DNA of 64,000 nucleotides from Paragordius varius (Eukaryota; Nematomorpha): NCBI GenBank assembly GCA_964247055.1, contig OZ176056.1, positions 5,580,001 to 5,644,000 of the forward strand, read 5' to 3'. Shown piece by piece: positions 11,981 to 24,600 of this stretch (position 1 is its first letter; each line of letters starts with the position of its first letter). The notes under the pieces were generated by a model. It saw only the letters and a program-made list of their open reading frames with translations, ran no database searches and was not told where the DNA came from. The position numbers and the translations under genes were made by a program.

Positions 11981-14900
11981 TTAATTTCAAAAACAATCTT
12001 TGTTATATCATCCCAGCATAAAAAGTCCATTATTTAAAAATTATTTAAGATATTTGCTTTTGAAACCTGATGTATTTTGCCTTTTAGGCGCATTTTTTAA
12101 TAAAACGTAGACATCGTTATAAGAGTGTAATGTGTTGGTTTATTTTGTGAAAAAAGTCGCAGTTAGGAATTTTATAATCAATATTGGCTGAATGATAAAC
12201 GACAATCGAAGATAAAATAATGAGTTTTTTATAATAAAGCAATTATTTTAGATATTTTTACTTTAGTACTGTGCTAAAACTTTTTAAAACACACAACTGA
12301 TTTTAGATCCGTTGAATAATACTAGGAAAAATTAAAAACACATTGGGATATTTTGAGAGAATGAAACACCATAGTAATTAATGCATACTACGCATAGAAT
12401 GAATATTTAAAAGTCAGATTTGTAATATAAGGTATACTTTGAGGTTATAAAGTTTATGGGCTAGGTTCAGGGATTGGAATTGTCAAAAAATAGGTGAGTA
12501 TAGGTGAGTGTCATCAGTAGTTTGCTACGATAGCTGGCGCCAAAAGATTTAAGAAAGCCTGACACAATTAAAAAACGAATCTGAAATCCCAAAGCTTTCT
12601 GTTCATCGCTCCTGCCTCATATTATCAGGTGTAGAAGCTCAAGAGTCCAAATTTTAGTTGATCCAAATGCTTCAATTAAATTTTTTACCGGCTATATCAA
12701 AAAAAACCTAGTTAACCTTTGGTAACATTTTTAATAATTGTGGTTTCGACTTTTCCTAAGATCACTACTATTGACATTTAATGCAATCAGTACCAGTTTT
12801 TGGTCAATCATTAACATTTGCATGTTACACCTATTCTCGAATAAAGAGTCACCTTCACTAAAATAAATAAAAGCCAAAAAGCATTCGAAAAGATACATTT
12901 TGATTGCGCTAATTGCCAAACCAGCTTTTTACCTTCATAAACCCGATAGCATTTTGCAAAGTATCAAAAGTGGTAAAATTTATAATAATATAATTTTGGG
13001 TTTTACACAAAATAAAAGTTTTGCAACAAAAAGTGATTATTTAAATTGGGAATATTTATTTTAAAATATTCATTTAACCATTCGTGACGGTAATTTATTA
13101 ATTACATTATGATAATTTAGCAAAGAATTTTTTCAAATTTTGTGACGCAACTACAAAAAGACACTATATCTTATGTGTTATATAAGATTTATACGTTTGA
13201 TTGTTAATTAAAGGATAATCATTAATCATTTTAACAATCATATTTAATTGCTATCAAATTAACTAATTTGATAATGATTTTTTGTATTATATTCCACTCT
13301 ATTTGAGTGTGATCACTGCCTGACTTTAATTATATATACCTACAAATTTCTTATTAGTGATTCTTGATATTGACAATTCATTCAAATCCAAAATTTTCAA
13401 TTAACACACTTTAAAAAAAATAAAAATTGATACCACTACGTGGCACAAGATCATAAAACGTATAGATTCTGTATATCGGTGAACGATTTCTTATCATGAT
13501 TAATGTTACTGTATGATCAGGATTGGTAAGACTTTGCTTTAATTTTATAGTCTGCTAAAAAATTTGTTTGACCTGCCAAATCGCGACTTCGGTAAAATGA
13601 TTTATAGTCAACTACTTTTGTAAATGCCATACTTTATTATATAACATGAAAAACAATACCAATTGAAATCACACAGACAAAACGTATAATCTAAAAACAT
13701 ATTTTTTTATGTAGACAACCATATTTTCCCAATTATTTAATCCCAATAAATATAGATTAAGTTTAACATTTTTACTCTTCCTATGATATGGAAATATTAA
13801 AATCAAAGACATAATAATTGTGGTTGTCTTTTAGAAAATAAAACTTCCTCGTATATTTTTATTCTAACTGTACAATTATCATTATAGTGGAAATATTGTG
13901 AGCCTAACCTTTCTTTCTTCTTTCCAGAAAAATTTAACTTTTGACATAAAAATGAAACGTGGTAAGAAAGATCCCCTGTTTTTAAATAGCACAAATGGCA
14001 TCAAGTCCACACAGAAAAACCAATATTAATACGCTAGAAGAAATCATATAAAAATATATATCTTGTAAAGCAGTTTTTTACTTACCGTACATTCTTTTAA
14101 ATTGGAAATGATTTCATTGTATTAACGAACACGATACCCCACCCTTAAACAAATATTTAATAGCAAGTTTTAATATGGATTCCGGATAATATTCTCTTAG
14201 AGCTTTAAACGCTCTTTATAATTTACATTATACATAAATAGGTAAATTAAAATCAGTCAAAAAGTATTTAATTACGTTGTTCTATACAAATGCAATGTTT
14301 TCTAAAAGCACGATAAAAACAAAAAGAATCAATTTAACTAAAACCATAAATAGTAGTAAATGTTTATATCTACTGTCTGATTTTGGGTTAAACCAATAAC
14401 TTTTGTTATCGCTTATGCGGGCAGATTTCGCTAACGCGATTTCAATAACTGTCATTCGTGATACCATTATATGATTATATATTTTTACTTGATTATCTTC
14501 TGTAAATTCTGACATATAATCATTAATAACAAATCAAAATTATTTATGTACAAATCTGGTTATCATAACAGTTTAACACAGGGTTACTGACCAAAAATGA
14601 CCTTCCGCAAAAATGTTTTTTTTCAAGAGCCACTACAAAGTCCAACATATATTTCATGCTTCAATAGCGGTTATTTATAAACTAAATTAGTAGACCAAGG
14701 TTTTTGCCGGTTAACACAAACATTTTTTGTAATAAAATCTTCTACAAAATGGCTATATATTTTAACATTGACCAATATTTTTTGATAAATGTGGTTATTA
14801 GAACAGGCCAATCTAACATCATCCTCTGTCATTGGTATATTTAGTTTTTAAATATGCCACCTCGATCCGATTTAAAACAATCAGGATAATTTACATTGTA

Positions 14901-15240
14901 TATTTTAATATTTATTAACTGGGATATATAAGTTCAGATGTATATGATCACAATACCGAAGAAAAATCTTAGATAAATTAAAATTCTATAATTAAATGAA
15001 TATAACGGAATTCTTAAAATACTGGAAAATTAATAAATATCGATCGCAACCAAAAAAAATATATTTAATTCAGGGCTATAACAAATCGTTTTTATGGCCG
15101 CATGCGACACGTAGTCCTCTGTTAGTATGGCTGCTCTTTTAAGTTTACGAATGATAAAAAATTACATGGCCAATTTAAAACAAAAATCATACCAGGTGTT
15201 TTTTAAGCGTAAAAGCTATTTCATATATAGCCATCTTGAG
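11941..15240. other. Gene-poor intergenic stretch
   Basis: There is an (AT)n tract at about 11950-11985. Open frames on the minus strand at 12731-12919, 13803-13994 and 14282-14515 are short and not recognisable. The last (77 codons, ATG at 14515) ends in a hydrophobic run that could be a membrane segment, but nothing supports it as a gene. I see no RNA genes. Confidence 0.35.
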
Positions 15241-15540
15241 TTTTAATGGAGATCACAAGTAATGTCAATAACGGTAAAAGGATAAATTTATTGTATATAT
15301 TCATTGTTATATATATTAGGTATAAATGTATTCACATATATCAAGGTGAAGTGCTTGCTTTTTTACAATTTATACAAAGTATAATAATGATAGTAAAATG
15401 TGGGCGGGAGGTTTCTAACAATACTCAAACATAAGTTACAAGGTTAATCTAATAATAGATTACTAATGTTGTTTGTGTGGTTAATCTAATAGTACAATAT
15501 AAGATTCAATTAAATTAGTCTGTCAGTTACCACTATAACA

Positions 15541-18460
15541 TCAGTACCCCCTTCTAGCGAAAGCGGGTGGGTTTCTGACGACATCTTGTCGGGTACCGTC
15601 GCTCCTGTATTTTTGTGGGGAAGTTGGTTGTCGCAGATACCTGGGTATTATCATTTGGAGTTTTGGCTGTCGGGGTAATCGGTTCGGTTTCGTCGCTTTT
15701 GCGTTTCGGCAATTGTTCCATCGTCCTTTACGTGTTACATCCTCCTTACTTGTGTTGCTGGAAGTGGTAGTTTGTTGTAGTGGTTGGTATACCATTTGGT
15801 CGGCGTGCTTCCATACGACTTTCTCCGGGTCTTTGTCCCATACCTTGTATGAAAATAACCCTGTACGCTCTCCGGCGCGCCACTCTGGACTTAGCTCATT
15901 TTTAATCATTACTGGATTATTAATGGCAAACTGACGTCGGGGTGCCGGTGCATCTAACAATTTTGCCCTACTATATAACTAGGTTAAGGGGGGTGTGTAC
16001 GCTTGAACATTAATTGAACCAGGATCTCTTTAGTTGTCGAGTGTATAGAGTTTCTATACGCCCATAGGCTAGTGTTAAACGCTTCGTGGGTGGATATCGC
16101 ATTATTTTTTATTCTTTTGTATTTATTTTTTATTGTACCTACCTTCTCTACCATCCCATTACTCTTAGGATGGTAGGGGGTAACTTAATATGTTTCACCC
16201 CTAACCTACATAAGGTTGACGTGAAGTACCCATTGATAAAATGCGAAACGTTATCGCTAACGATTTTTCTTGCAAGCCAAACCTTGCAACGTTTCTTCTA
16301 CTTTATGGATTATATTCGCTGTGGTTACCTTTTTCAAAATTAACCCTTCTGCCCATTTCGAGGCACTATCAATTATCAACAACCAATAATAACCGTCTAC
16401 TGGTCCGGCTTCAATATGCAAACGCTCCCACACAGCAACATTATGATCCCACTGATACGTGGAATTCTGAGCATTTGGTCTACTACGTTGGCACGATTCG
16501 CATTGACTTCTGGCTTTTACCAGGTCATTTTCTAATTCTGGCCAATAACACGTAAATCTGGCTTTCGCTTTCATGGTCTCTACGTTGTTATGACCGCTGT
16601 GTAGGTATCTCACCACCTCTTTTTGGAGAGGCTTCGGAATTATAATCCGATCATTTAAATTTAATAAGCCATATTGATATGCCAACTCGTCTTTACAGTT
16701 TAAAGATTTTCTAATTCTAGACTCTAGTCATGCTTGTTTAACGCTTTAATTACTTTTTGTAATACTGGATCTAATGCGGTTTCTTTTCGAATATCATCTC
16801 TGCTTAACCGCACGTTATGACAATTCAAAATCTCAGATATCTGGTAATCGCATAATCTTCATCGTAGGCACCGATCTCCTTAATCGGCCATCTCGGTAAA
16901 TAATCAGCTCTATTTTAAGCCCCCTTTTGATGAATTATTTCAAAGTCGTATTCATTTATCATATTAATCCATCTTATTACTTTAGCATTATGAACTTTAA
17001 AATTTTGATCTGTATTTATTGACTTTACTAAGGGTAAATGGTCAAATATTATAAATTTTCTACCATATACGAAACTATGAAACTTTCTTAAAGCAAACAA
17101 TACTGCTTCCAATACCTTCTCGATAGTGGAATAATTCCTTTCAACGTTGCTACACTTTTGTGAGGCATACGCGATCGGTATTCTTTCACTATTAACCTCA
17201 TGACTTAAAATAAACTCGAATCCTAAATCTGACGCATCAGTTTCTATTATCGATTTCCTATTCGGGTTATATGGTGTTAAAAACACTTTTCGCTTAACAA
17301 ATTCTTAGCTGCAAACCAGCTTTTCTCATGTTTCTCGGTCCAAGACCATCTCGGATTTTTACGAGTTAATTCATGTAAGGGACTGATCATTTGTAATTTT
17401 GGTATTGATATGTAGTGGATAGTACAACGTTGCATCATTATATTTTCTTACATCATTTTATTATATTAAGCGCATCTTACGTTTATGTTTGTGCGTCATT
17501 ATTCGTGGAATTCTTATATATATATTCGTAAAATAAAAGACATATTCTTACAATTGTGACGCACATGCATGTTAAAATTATCATTAATTAAAAAAGTATA
17601 AATATATCGAAATTCTTAATAAATTATAATTGTTTTGTATTTTCATCACCGATTCGTTATATTCGATACATTATAGGTATAAAGCGTTCATGAAACGTCA
17701 AAAAATCTAAAAAACTACGTAATGACTTTTTATCTACCGGCCTTTTTAGTTCCTTGATTGCTTTAATTTTGCTTTCACAGGGACTTATACCCTTTTTCGA
17801 TATTTTAAATCCTAAATAGTTTACTGATTCTGCGCCTATCATTATTTTATCTTGTCTTAATTTAAATCCGGCCTTATCGAGACGACTTAATACGTTATTT
17901 AAATTGTTAATGTGCTCATTTTCCGTCCTACCAGTCACTAGGACGTCATTAAAATACGCAAATTCCCGGACTTACAGCCAGCACCTGTTCCATCACCCGT
18001 TGAAAGATGATGGGATCTAAAAATAAGTTTATGTGTTGAGATAGTTAACAAATCTTGCCACTCCTCTGCCACTGGCATTTGGAGGTAAGCATTTTTTAAA
18101 TCAATATGTGAGACCTTCGCTTATTTTCGACAACTCATCAAACGTGGGGATTATATAAGAGTCTTCTTGCAACCACTTATTAATCGTTACCCGAAAATCA
18201 CTGCATATGTTTAATTCGCCATTCGTAAGTACATTAACCGTAGGCGTGGCCCATGTCACAGGTGTTATGTTAGGATCAACTGGTTCTAAAAGCCTAACTT
18301 TTCTAGTCTCGTCGGCTCTTTCTCCATCTTTTCTCTCAATGGAAAAGGCACCCGACATGATAATGCTTTCGGGATCGCATTCGCTGCAATGGAATTTTTA
18401 CAGGGTCTTTATAACACATCCTGCTTATTTTCGAATATTTTATATTTTTCAACAAACATA
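15541..18460 (-). pseudogene. Ty3/gypsy retrotransposon pol remnant
   Basis: Reading leftwards on the minus strand, the pieces are in normal pol order. N-terminal RT is at 18101-18358 (WATPTVNVLTNGELNICSDF). RT thumb is at 17657-17938 (KGISPCESKIKAI). RNase H is at 16915-17286 (ETDASDLGFEFILSHE, YASQKCSNVERNYSTIEKV). The integrase zinc finger and start of the catalytic domain are at 16257-16685 (LHSGHNNVE, CESCQRS, LLIIDSASKWAE). An integrase C-terminal piece is at 15541-15960. The catalytic YxDD segment of RT is missing or scrambled around 17940-18100, and about 250 bases interrupt the RT/RNase H join. No intact LTR pair was found. Confidence 0.85.
17405..17655. repeat. Insertion within the gypsy remnant
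   Basis: These 250 AT-rich bases separate the RT end (HERFIPI) from the following SPLHELTRKNPRWSW block, which should be nearly contiguous. They contain the inverted pair gtgcgtca (about 17494) and tgacgcac (about 17557). This is probably a small non-autonomous element inserted after the retrotransposon died. Ends and target duplication are unclear. Confidence 0.4.
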
Positions 18461-18989
18461 AATGTAAAAAGTTGGAGAGTTAAAGGGTTAAATTAAAATT
18501 AATTATCTAAAATTAAATGAGATTTCTATAATTTGTGATTTTAGGCTCTCAATCAAACAAAATTTTCGCATTAATTACAAAATTAAATAATTTAAAAAGC
18601 TATTAAAATATATATTTTGATTTGTGCCTTGTTTTATCTAGGTAATTACACGATAATTGTTTTACCAAAAATATTAAATTAAAAAACCACCTATATTTTT
18701 ATTATTTAAATTTAAATATAATATGTTACACAAAAAATGATAAATCTTAAAAACATAAACAATTTAACCGATAATTAAAAATAATGTAGTGGAAACGGTA
18801 TATAATTAAATATTTATAAAAAATAATACATGTTTGCCGTTCGCCTGTGTCACCCCACACAAAGACATCACAAATATAAAGGCATAAATATAGCATAAAA
18901 CGTTAGGGTTGTCTAGAACCACCCAATATTAAATTATTATCAAAGAACATGATGGCTAAATTTATATAAAACATTAAAATTTCAGTCAA

Positions 18990-19250
18990 AAAATGCATTA
19001 ATATTACGATCATGTATCCTTTATTTTATCAAAAATTTATTTTTTTTGTTAAATGGGTAATATTTGGTATAGAATATAAAAAAAACATGAGCTCTATGTT
19101 GATTCTTATAATTTTTGATGAATATGATATTGGTAATTCAATAGAGCTCTTGCTTTTTCCATTCTTTACCAAATATTTATACCCATTTAAACAAAAAAAA
19201 TAAATTTTTAATAAAATTAAGGATACATGACTGTAATTAATATTCCAGTT
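18990..19250. mobile_element. Palindromic MITE-like element
   Basis: Near-perfect inverted arms of about 65 bases: attaatattacgatcatgta at the left against the inverse of tacatgactgtaattaatat at the right, continuing through catgtatccttta and tttgttaaatgggta. The core holds tgagctctat / atagagctc. No coding sequence. It lies about 400 bases upstream of the secreted-peptide gene. Confidence 0.55.
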
Positions 19251-19652
19251 TATAATGTACTGCTTAGGCTATTTGATAATAATTTTATAAATTACATTTT
19301 AAGGATAATATGTCAAATTACATAGCAAAACTATATTTAAAATATTCATATTTCATAGGTTATTATATGTCCCTTTAACATACTGTATTGTAAGTTAACC
19401 AATTGATTCATTTACATATATAATGTATAATAGTTCTAAAAATTTGAAAAAATTTGTAGAAAAGGTGGTTTTCATGTAAACACTTGTAACAGACCAAATA
19501 ATAATATAATCGAATCCTTGAACTCCATTCATATAACATATATTCAATTTGTCAAAAAAACTCTTAATAATTATTTGTAATAGTTTTCCTCACACAAGTT
19601 TTATAAAACCAAATTTTTTTTTATATTTCGTTGTAAAAAATATTTTATCGCC

Positions 19653-21313
19653 ATGACTAAATTTGGAATATTCGTTCTTTTAGCCTGCTTATGTATGTTA
19701 TTCGTAGATTGTCAGGGTAAAAGACATTTTAATAAAATATTTTAAGGGGTTTCCAAGCCCAGCCGTATGCGGCCCTATGTAAATGTTATGCCGCCCACGA
19801 GAAAATGATAGAAAACTTTATGAAATTTAAATAAATTCTTTATTAATAAAATTGTCTTAATAAATCTTTCCGCGGCAATAAACTAGAAAAATTGTTAAAA
19901 TATACAGCCTTTTTTACAGTTTAATGTTTTAATAAAACATTTATAAATGCCCATATGTTTCGTGAATGCTGCCCGCCGGGTTTTAGAAAATGCTGCCCGC
20001 GAAGCCACTGTTGGAAACCCCTGATATAAAGCAAACAAACCGAAAAAATTTTAATAGCCAATTATAAAAATATATTTCTTTATTAATCAATTTTTCAAGA
20101 AAATCTAATATTTATTTTAAAGTGAGCCGAAAATTCAGACATTATAAATATTAAATTTATTTTGTAGTATTTTAAAAATATTAATTAATGTAAAATTTGA
20201 GAATGTTTTAAAAAGCTAGTTTTAATTTTTTGCGATATAAAACATCCGATTAAACAATCGACATTTGATAAAAAGCTTTTTTATTAAGTAAACTTGTTCT
20301 TTATGCTAAATATAATTTTTTATTTTATTATGAAAATAATTAGATTTAAATTAAGGTTTTATTATATGCATATCAGAAAATTTTGTCAAATTAACATTAA
20401 TATGGCACATTAGGGTAAAATGATGATTGCTTTCATTGACAATATTATGATTAAAATTTTAGCCATTTGATTTATAAATAAAAATTTTACGAAATTTGTT
20501 AGATTTAATTTCCTTATATGCGGTGCAATGTCCAATTTTTACCTTAAATTCCAAAATTTTCTATAAAAAAGGACCAAATCAAAAAATGCTACCAAAATTT
20601 TAACACTATATATATATATATTTATATATATATATCATATACATAAAATTAGTTCGAAGTGGTAGTGTGGCTGAATTAAAGGAGCTGGAAAGAAAATTTT
20701 ATGAATTGCAACGTGAACAAACCGAATATATAAATCTGCATGGTAAATATTATTTTTGGTGAAATACCCCGATTTAAAATTATATACAAATTCAAGATTT
20801 AGATTCTAATATTAAAATTTGATTCAAAAACAGTATTTAGGTATCATTCAAAAGTTTTTCGTATTAAAAAGTCTGAACTGTTATCGAATAATTTTATCAG
20901 TTTATTCGTGAAAAACTGATTCAATTAGTATAAAAAAGAAAAAAAAATGTATAAGTGTATGTGAGAAAAATGCACATGCAAATTTTATTCGGGGACGTAT
21001 TTTTTAATTGCAAGAGGTGTTTAAAAGGTTGTTAGGGTTTCATTTTTTAAATATTTTTACATTAGACTTTTATGAGCTGGGAACAACTTTTTTCGACAAA
21101 TTTAACAAATGTCAGCGAGAAAAACTATAAAAAAATAGTGATATTTCTTTGGTACAAGAAATTATTTATTTTAAATTCCTACACAATTTTTTTAAAGGTA
21201 TCAAAGAATTTTGCAAGCAAAAATGTGATGATTATCAGTATAGTCGATGTGGTGAATGCAAGGAATATTTGGATCAAATATATGGTACTAATCCACCAAC
21301 CTTACCCCCATAA
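19653..21313 (+). CDS. Small secreted four-cysteine peptide precursor, three exons
   Basis: Exons are 19653-19716, 20653-20742 and 21198-21313, all joined in phase 1 with GT/AG borders (donors GTAAAA and GTAAAT). They give an 89-residue product. Exon 1 encodes a signal peptide (MTKFGIFVLLACLCMLFVDC). Exon 2 encodes a charged, probably helical spacer rich in E/K/R (AELKELERKFYELQREQ). Exon 3 encodes the core CKQKCDDYQYSRCGEC, a C-x3-C-x7-C-x2-C spacing, then a proline-ending tail (NPPTLPP) and TAA. Two AATAAA signals follow at 21329 and 21336. One exon per protein module is typical of secreted peptide genes. I do not recognise a family, so function (hormone-like, defence, venom-like or structural) is open. 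The gene lies tail to tail with the DENND5 homologue. Confidence 0.68.
19745..20022. mobile_element. hAT-like MITE in intron 1 of the secreted-peptide gene
   Basis: The ends are inverted: AGGGGTTTCCAA at the left and TTGGAAACCCCT at the right. Just inside are GC-rich boxes (atgcggccc / gctgcccgcgaagccac). Such CAGGGGTTTCCAA-like ends with a gcggcccgc box suggest a non-autonomous hAT element, but I could not confirm an 8-bp target duplication. Related pieces lie at 23617-23890, about 26790-26925, and inside foldback elements A-C. Confidence 0.5.
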
Positions 21314-21328
21314 TAGATATATATGTGA

Positions 21329-21347
21329 AATAAATAATAAATTTATT
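21329..21347. promoter_or_regulatory. Back-to-back polyadenylation signals of convergent genes
   Basis: The plus strand has AATAAA at 21329-21334 and 21336-21341. The minus strand has AATAAA (tttatt on plus) at 21342-21347. They serve the secreted-peptide gene and the DENND5 homologue respectively, and suggest that the two 3' UTRs meet or overlap here. Confidence 0.5.
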
Positions 21348-21652
21348 ATTATAATAACAAATAAATGTGTTAATTTTTAACTACATCAATATGAAAATGC
21401 TGCAATAATGATTTTTTAGTAAAATAACGAAAGAACTAAAATGTTTGAAATGATTATACTTTAAAGATATATCTATACATATTTATATAAACTTAAATAA
21501 GTAACATGACTTTCGTTGGTTATTACATGATAAATAGCGGGTTTAACTGATTTTCTACGAATCTACAAGAATGAGCTATAAAATTCTTATAATAACTAAT
21601 AATTTTTTTAAAAATTGTAAAAAAAATGGGTATTAATCTCAATTTTAGGAAA

Positions 21653-24600
21653 TTATATATCAAATAAATTGATTGGTACAAATTCAAGCTTTATATCATC
21701 AAACTTTTCCAATGACCCATAGATTTGGTTTAAAGTTTTTTGGTTACGGAAATAGGCATAATCTTCGTAAACTGAAACACACAATGGTGTTTGAGCCAAC
21801 AACCGAACATAATGATGTAATAAATGAAATCTAGATTGGGTACAATTAAATTTATTAACATTATAGGAAAATGTGATTTCAAAATATTAATTTTATTCTA
21901 AATTACCATTTATACACTTTAAGTCCCCTAACTTAGCATATTTCTTTTTAATGTTAATTTAAGATTCCTAATTAATTAAACATTAAAACATTTCTTATAT
22001 TCGATTAAATCATATATATCATTCTGGGATATATTTCATATAGGATCAATTTTATGCTAAATTATATAATTTTTTATAAAAATTTATTTTTTTGTTAAGT
22101 GCTGTGTTAAAATAATAAATATATTTTTTTCACGACTAAGGAAATATTTAAATTTTTTTTATTTAATTTAATCAAAATGTAAATAGGAAAAATAAATAAT
22201 GCAAAATAAGAAATAATAAATATTATATACAGTAAAAATTTAAATTATACGGACAAAACGTAAAATTATAAAGACAATTATTTTAAAGGACAACTATACT
22301 TTCTACTTGAATTTTTGAAATATTACAGATTTTTTTAAAAGTATGGTTGTCTTTTAGAAAAAAAATTTGTCCTTATATTTTTACGTTTCATCCGTAAAAT
22401 TTAAGTTTTTAATGTTAGTTCTCTTTAATAAAAAGTCATTTAATAGAAATTTTGTAATAGAGTAAAATTAATTAAGGAGATTTTAAGGGTAAAATTGGAA
22501 ATAAAAAAATAAACTTACCTAAATAGCTGTATTATGAAGGCCCTAACCATATCGATAGAGGTGATATTATTCACATTACTACAAGATTCATCTATTTGAC
22601 AAAAATGATCGGCATCATTTATAGCTTTATATTTGGTACCATTACGATTGTTGTGAATGACTTCCCCTTTAATAATATGCGCGTTGGTAATATTATGATT
22701 TGGGGCAAAATTGATTGCTGAACCCTTTAAACAAAACGTTTTTTGAATTTTTGAAAATAATGCTAGGATTGAATTCATATTCCGAATGGTTACATCATCC
22801 CAACCTTGACTGTGGAAACAAAGGAGTTTGCGCAAAAAATCATTAACATAACCTATTGTAGAATAGAACATATTTTAGTAACTCTAAATATTATTCTAGT
22901 CAAAAGTAAAATTACATAAAAAAAGTAAAAGATATATATGTTAGGACAATTATATTTTTGCTAAATATTAATTTTTTAACCAATTGTTTTGGTTTGCTAT
23001 AAATTGGTCACCTATTATAATTTTAAAATCATAAAAATTTAGGTTAGAAATAATCAAGGATAAAAAAATGTGTTTTCATAAAAAAGTATTATCGTTTTAA
23101 CATTTTAACATTAAAATTATCACTTTTTCTTTGAGTTAAAAATGTAAAATGGTGTAAAATATAACCCAAAAAAGTCCATAGGTTTTCATCCTTGGAAGAG
23201 TCAAAAAATTTTGAACTAGGATACCGTCGATATGCCATAAAAAAGCGTTCCATATAACTGAGTAAACCATCGTTAGGATTGCAAATTAGTATGATTATTT
23301 GAGTGTTTAGCTAAATATAAAAAAAATTTAAAGCTAAAATGAAATTTTGAATTAAATCGTTTACGAAAGAGCTTAAATTGTTATTATTAATAAAAATGTG
23401 CCGTTAAAATAAGAGAAAATAATGTTAAAAAGTGTGTTTAATAAAAACTATTTGGCCCTAAAATAATTTTTTGAAAAAATCCTTATACTACAATTAAAGA
23501 TGTTTGAATCTTTTAATAAAATAATTTGTTTTTACATTTATCCTTAGGCAATATTTCGCATTGAAGCATTAATGTATATTGTATGCTCATTCGTATTTTA
23601 ATAATAACACTAGTCTAAAGGAGGGATGCCCAGCATAAATGGTTTCGCAGGCCGCATTCGAAATATATATATATGGGCATTAATTTACAATCTATTTATT
23701 TTTAAAATATAAAATTCATATACAATATTGCAATTTTTTTAATTCTCGCCAATTGGATAGGGTTATTTAGAAAAATTGGGTAAGAAATATCAATTTTAAT
23801 TAAATTTTATTGGCTTATTTTGGAAATTATAGATTTCCATAATTTTCGCGGGCCGCACATAAAGTTTCTTAGAACGGCTTTTTAGACACTCCTGGTCTTA
23901 AGTATTAAACTTTGCATAGCAAATACTTTAAAAAAATTAATTCTGTTTAAATAAATTGAGTTGGTTGAAAATATTAAGTCAAATCTTATTTTAAGTAACA
24001 ATAAAATATAATATATGGTTTATATCCAATTTATTTTGCAAATATAAGTTCTTAAAAACACATTTTTGCTATTTTTCAAATTATTTAAATGGTAATTATA
24101 AAAAAGATATTTCTATATTTTTTGATAAAATACCTATATAATTAGTATGGACAATAAATTATTTACATTTTTAATGTTCACATCATATTCGTTAGGATTA
24201 TTTCCTTTGAATTTTGCCAGGAACCCAATCTTTTCCCGCAAAGCAGTTAAACATACCTGATATTGTTCCAACAATATCTTTTGTTGATCATATATTTGAG
24301 TTAGGGTTAATTCGGTATTTAAGTTGGTAGAATTGTCAAATTTTTCATTTAACACATCTATATTGCAAATATTTTTGAAAGTTAACGATTGCCACAAAAT
24401 AGTGCAGCCAATTTTAAAATAAAATTCTAATAATAGATGTAACAACTCATAAATTTAATAAATAATGTAGGATATTCAAAAATATAGCAATATCTTAATT
24501 TTAAAATAACATGAATAAAAGTCTTACCATGAGATTTAATTTTGGAATTTTCGGAGATTGTGTCATATAGAGTACGAATATCTTTTATAAAATAAAACAC

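Noticed and set aside
14282..14515. 77-codon frame with a hydrophobic C-terminus as a membrane protein
   Set aside because: No homology, splice partners or codon signal; left as unannotated intergenic sequence.
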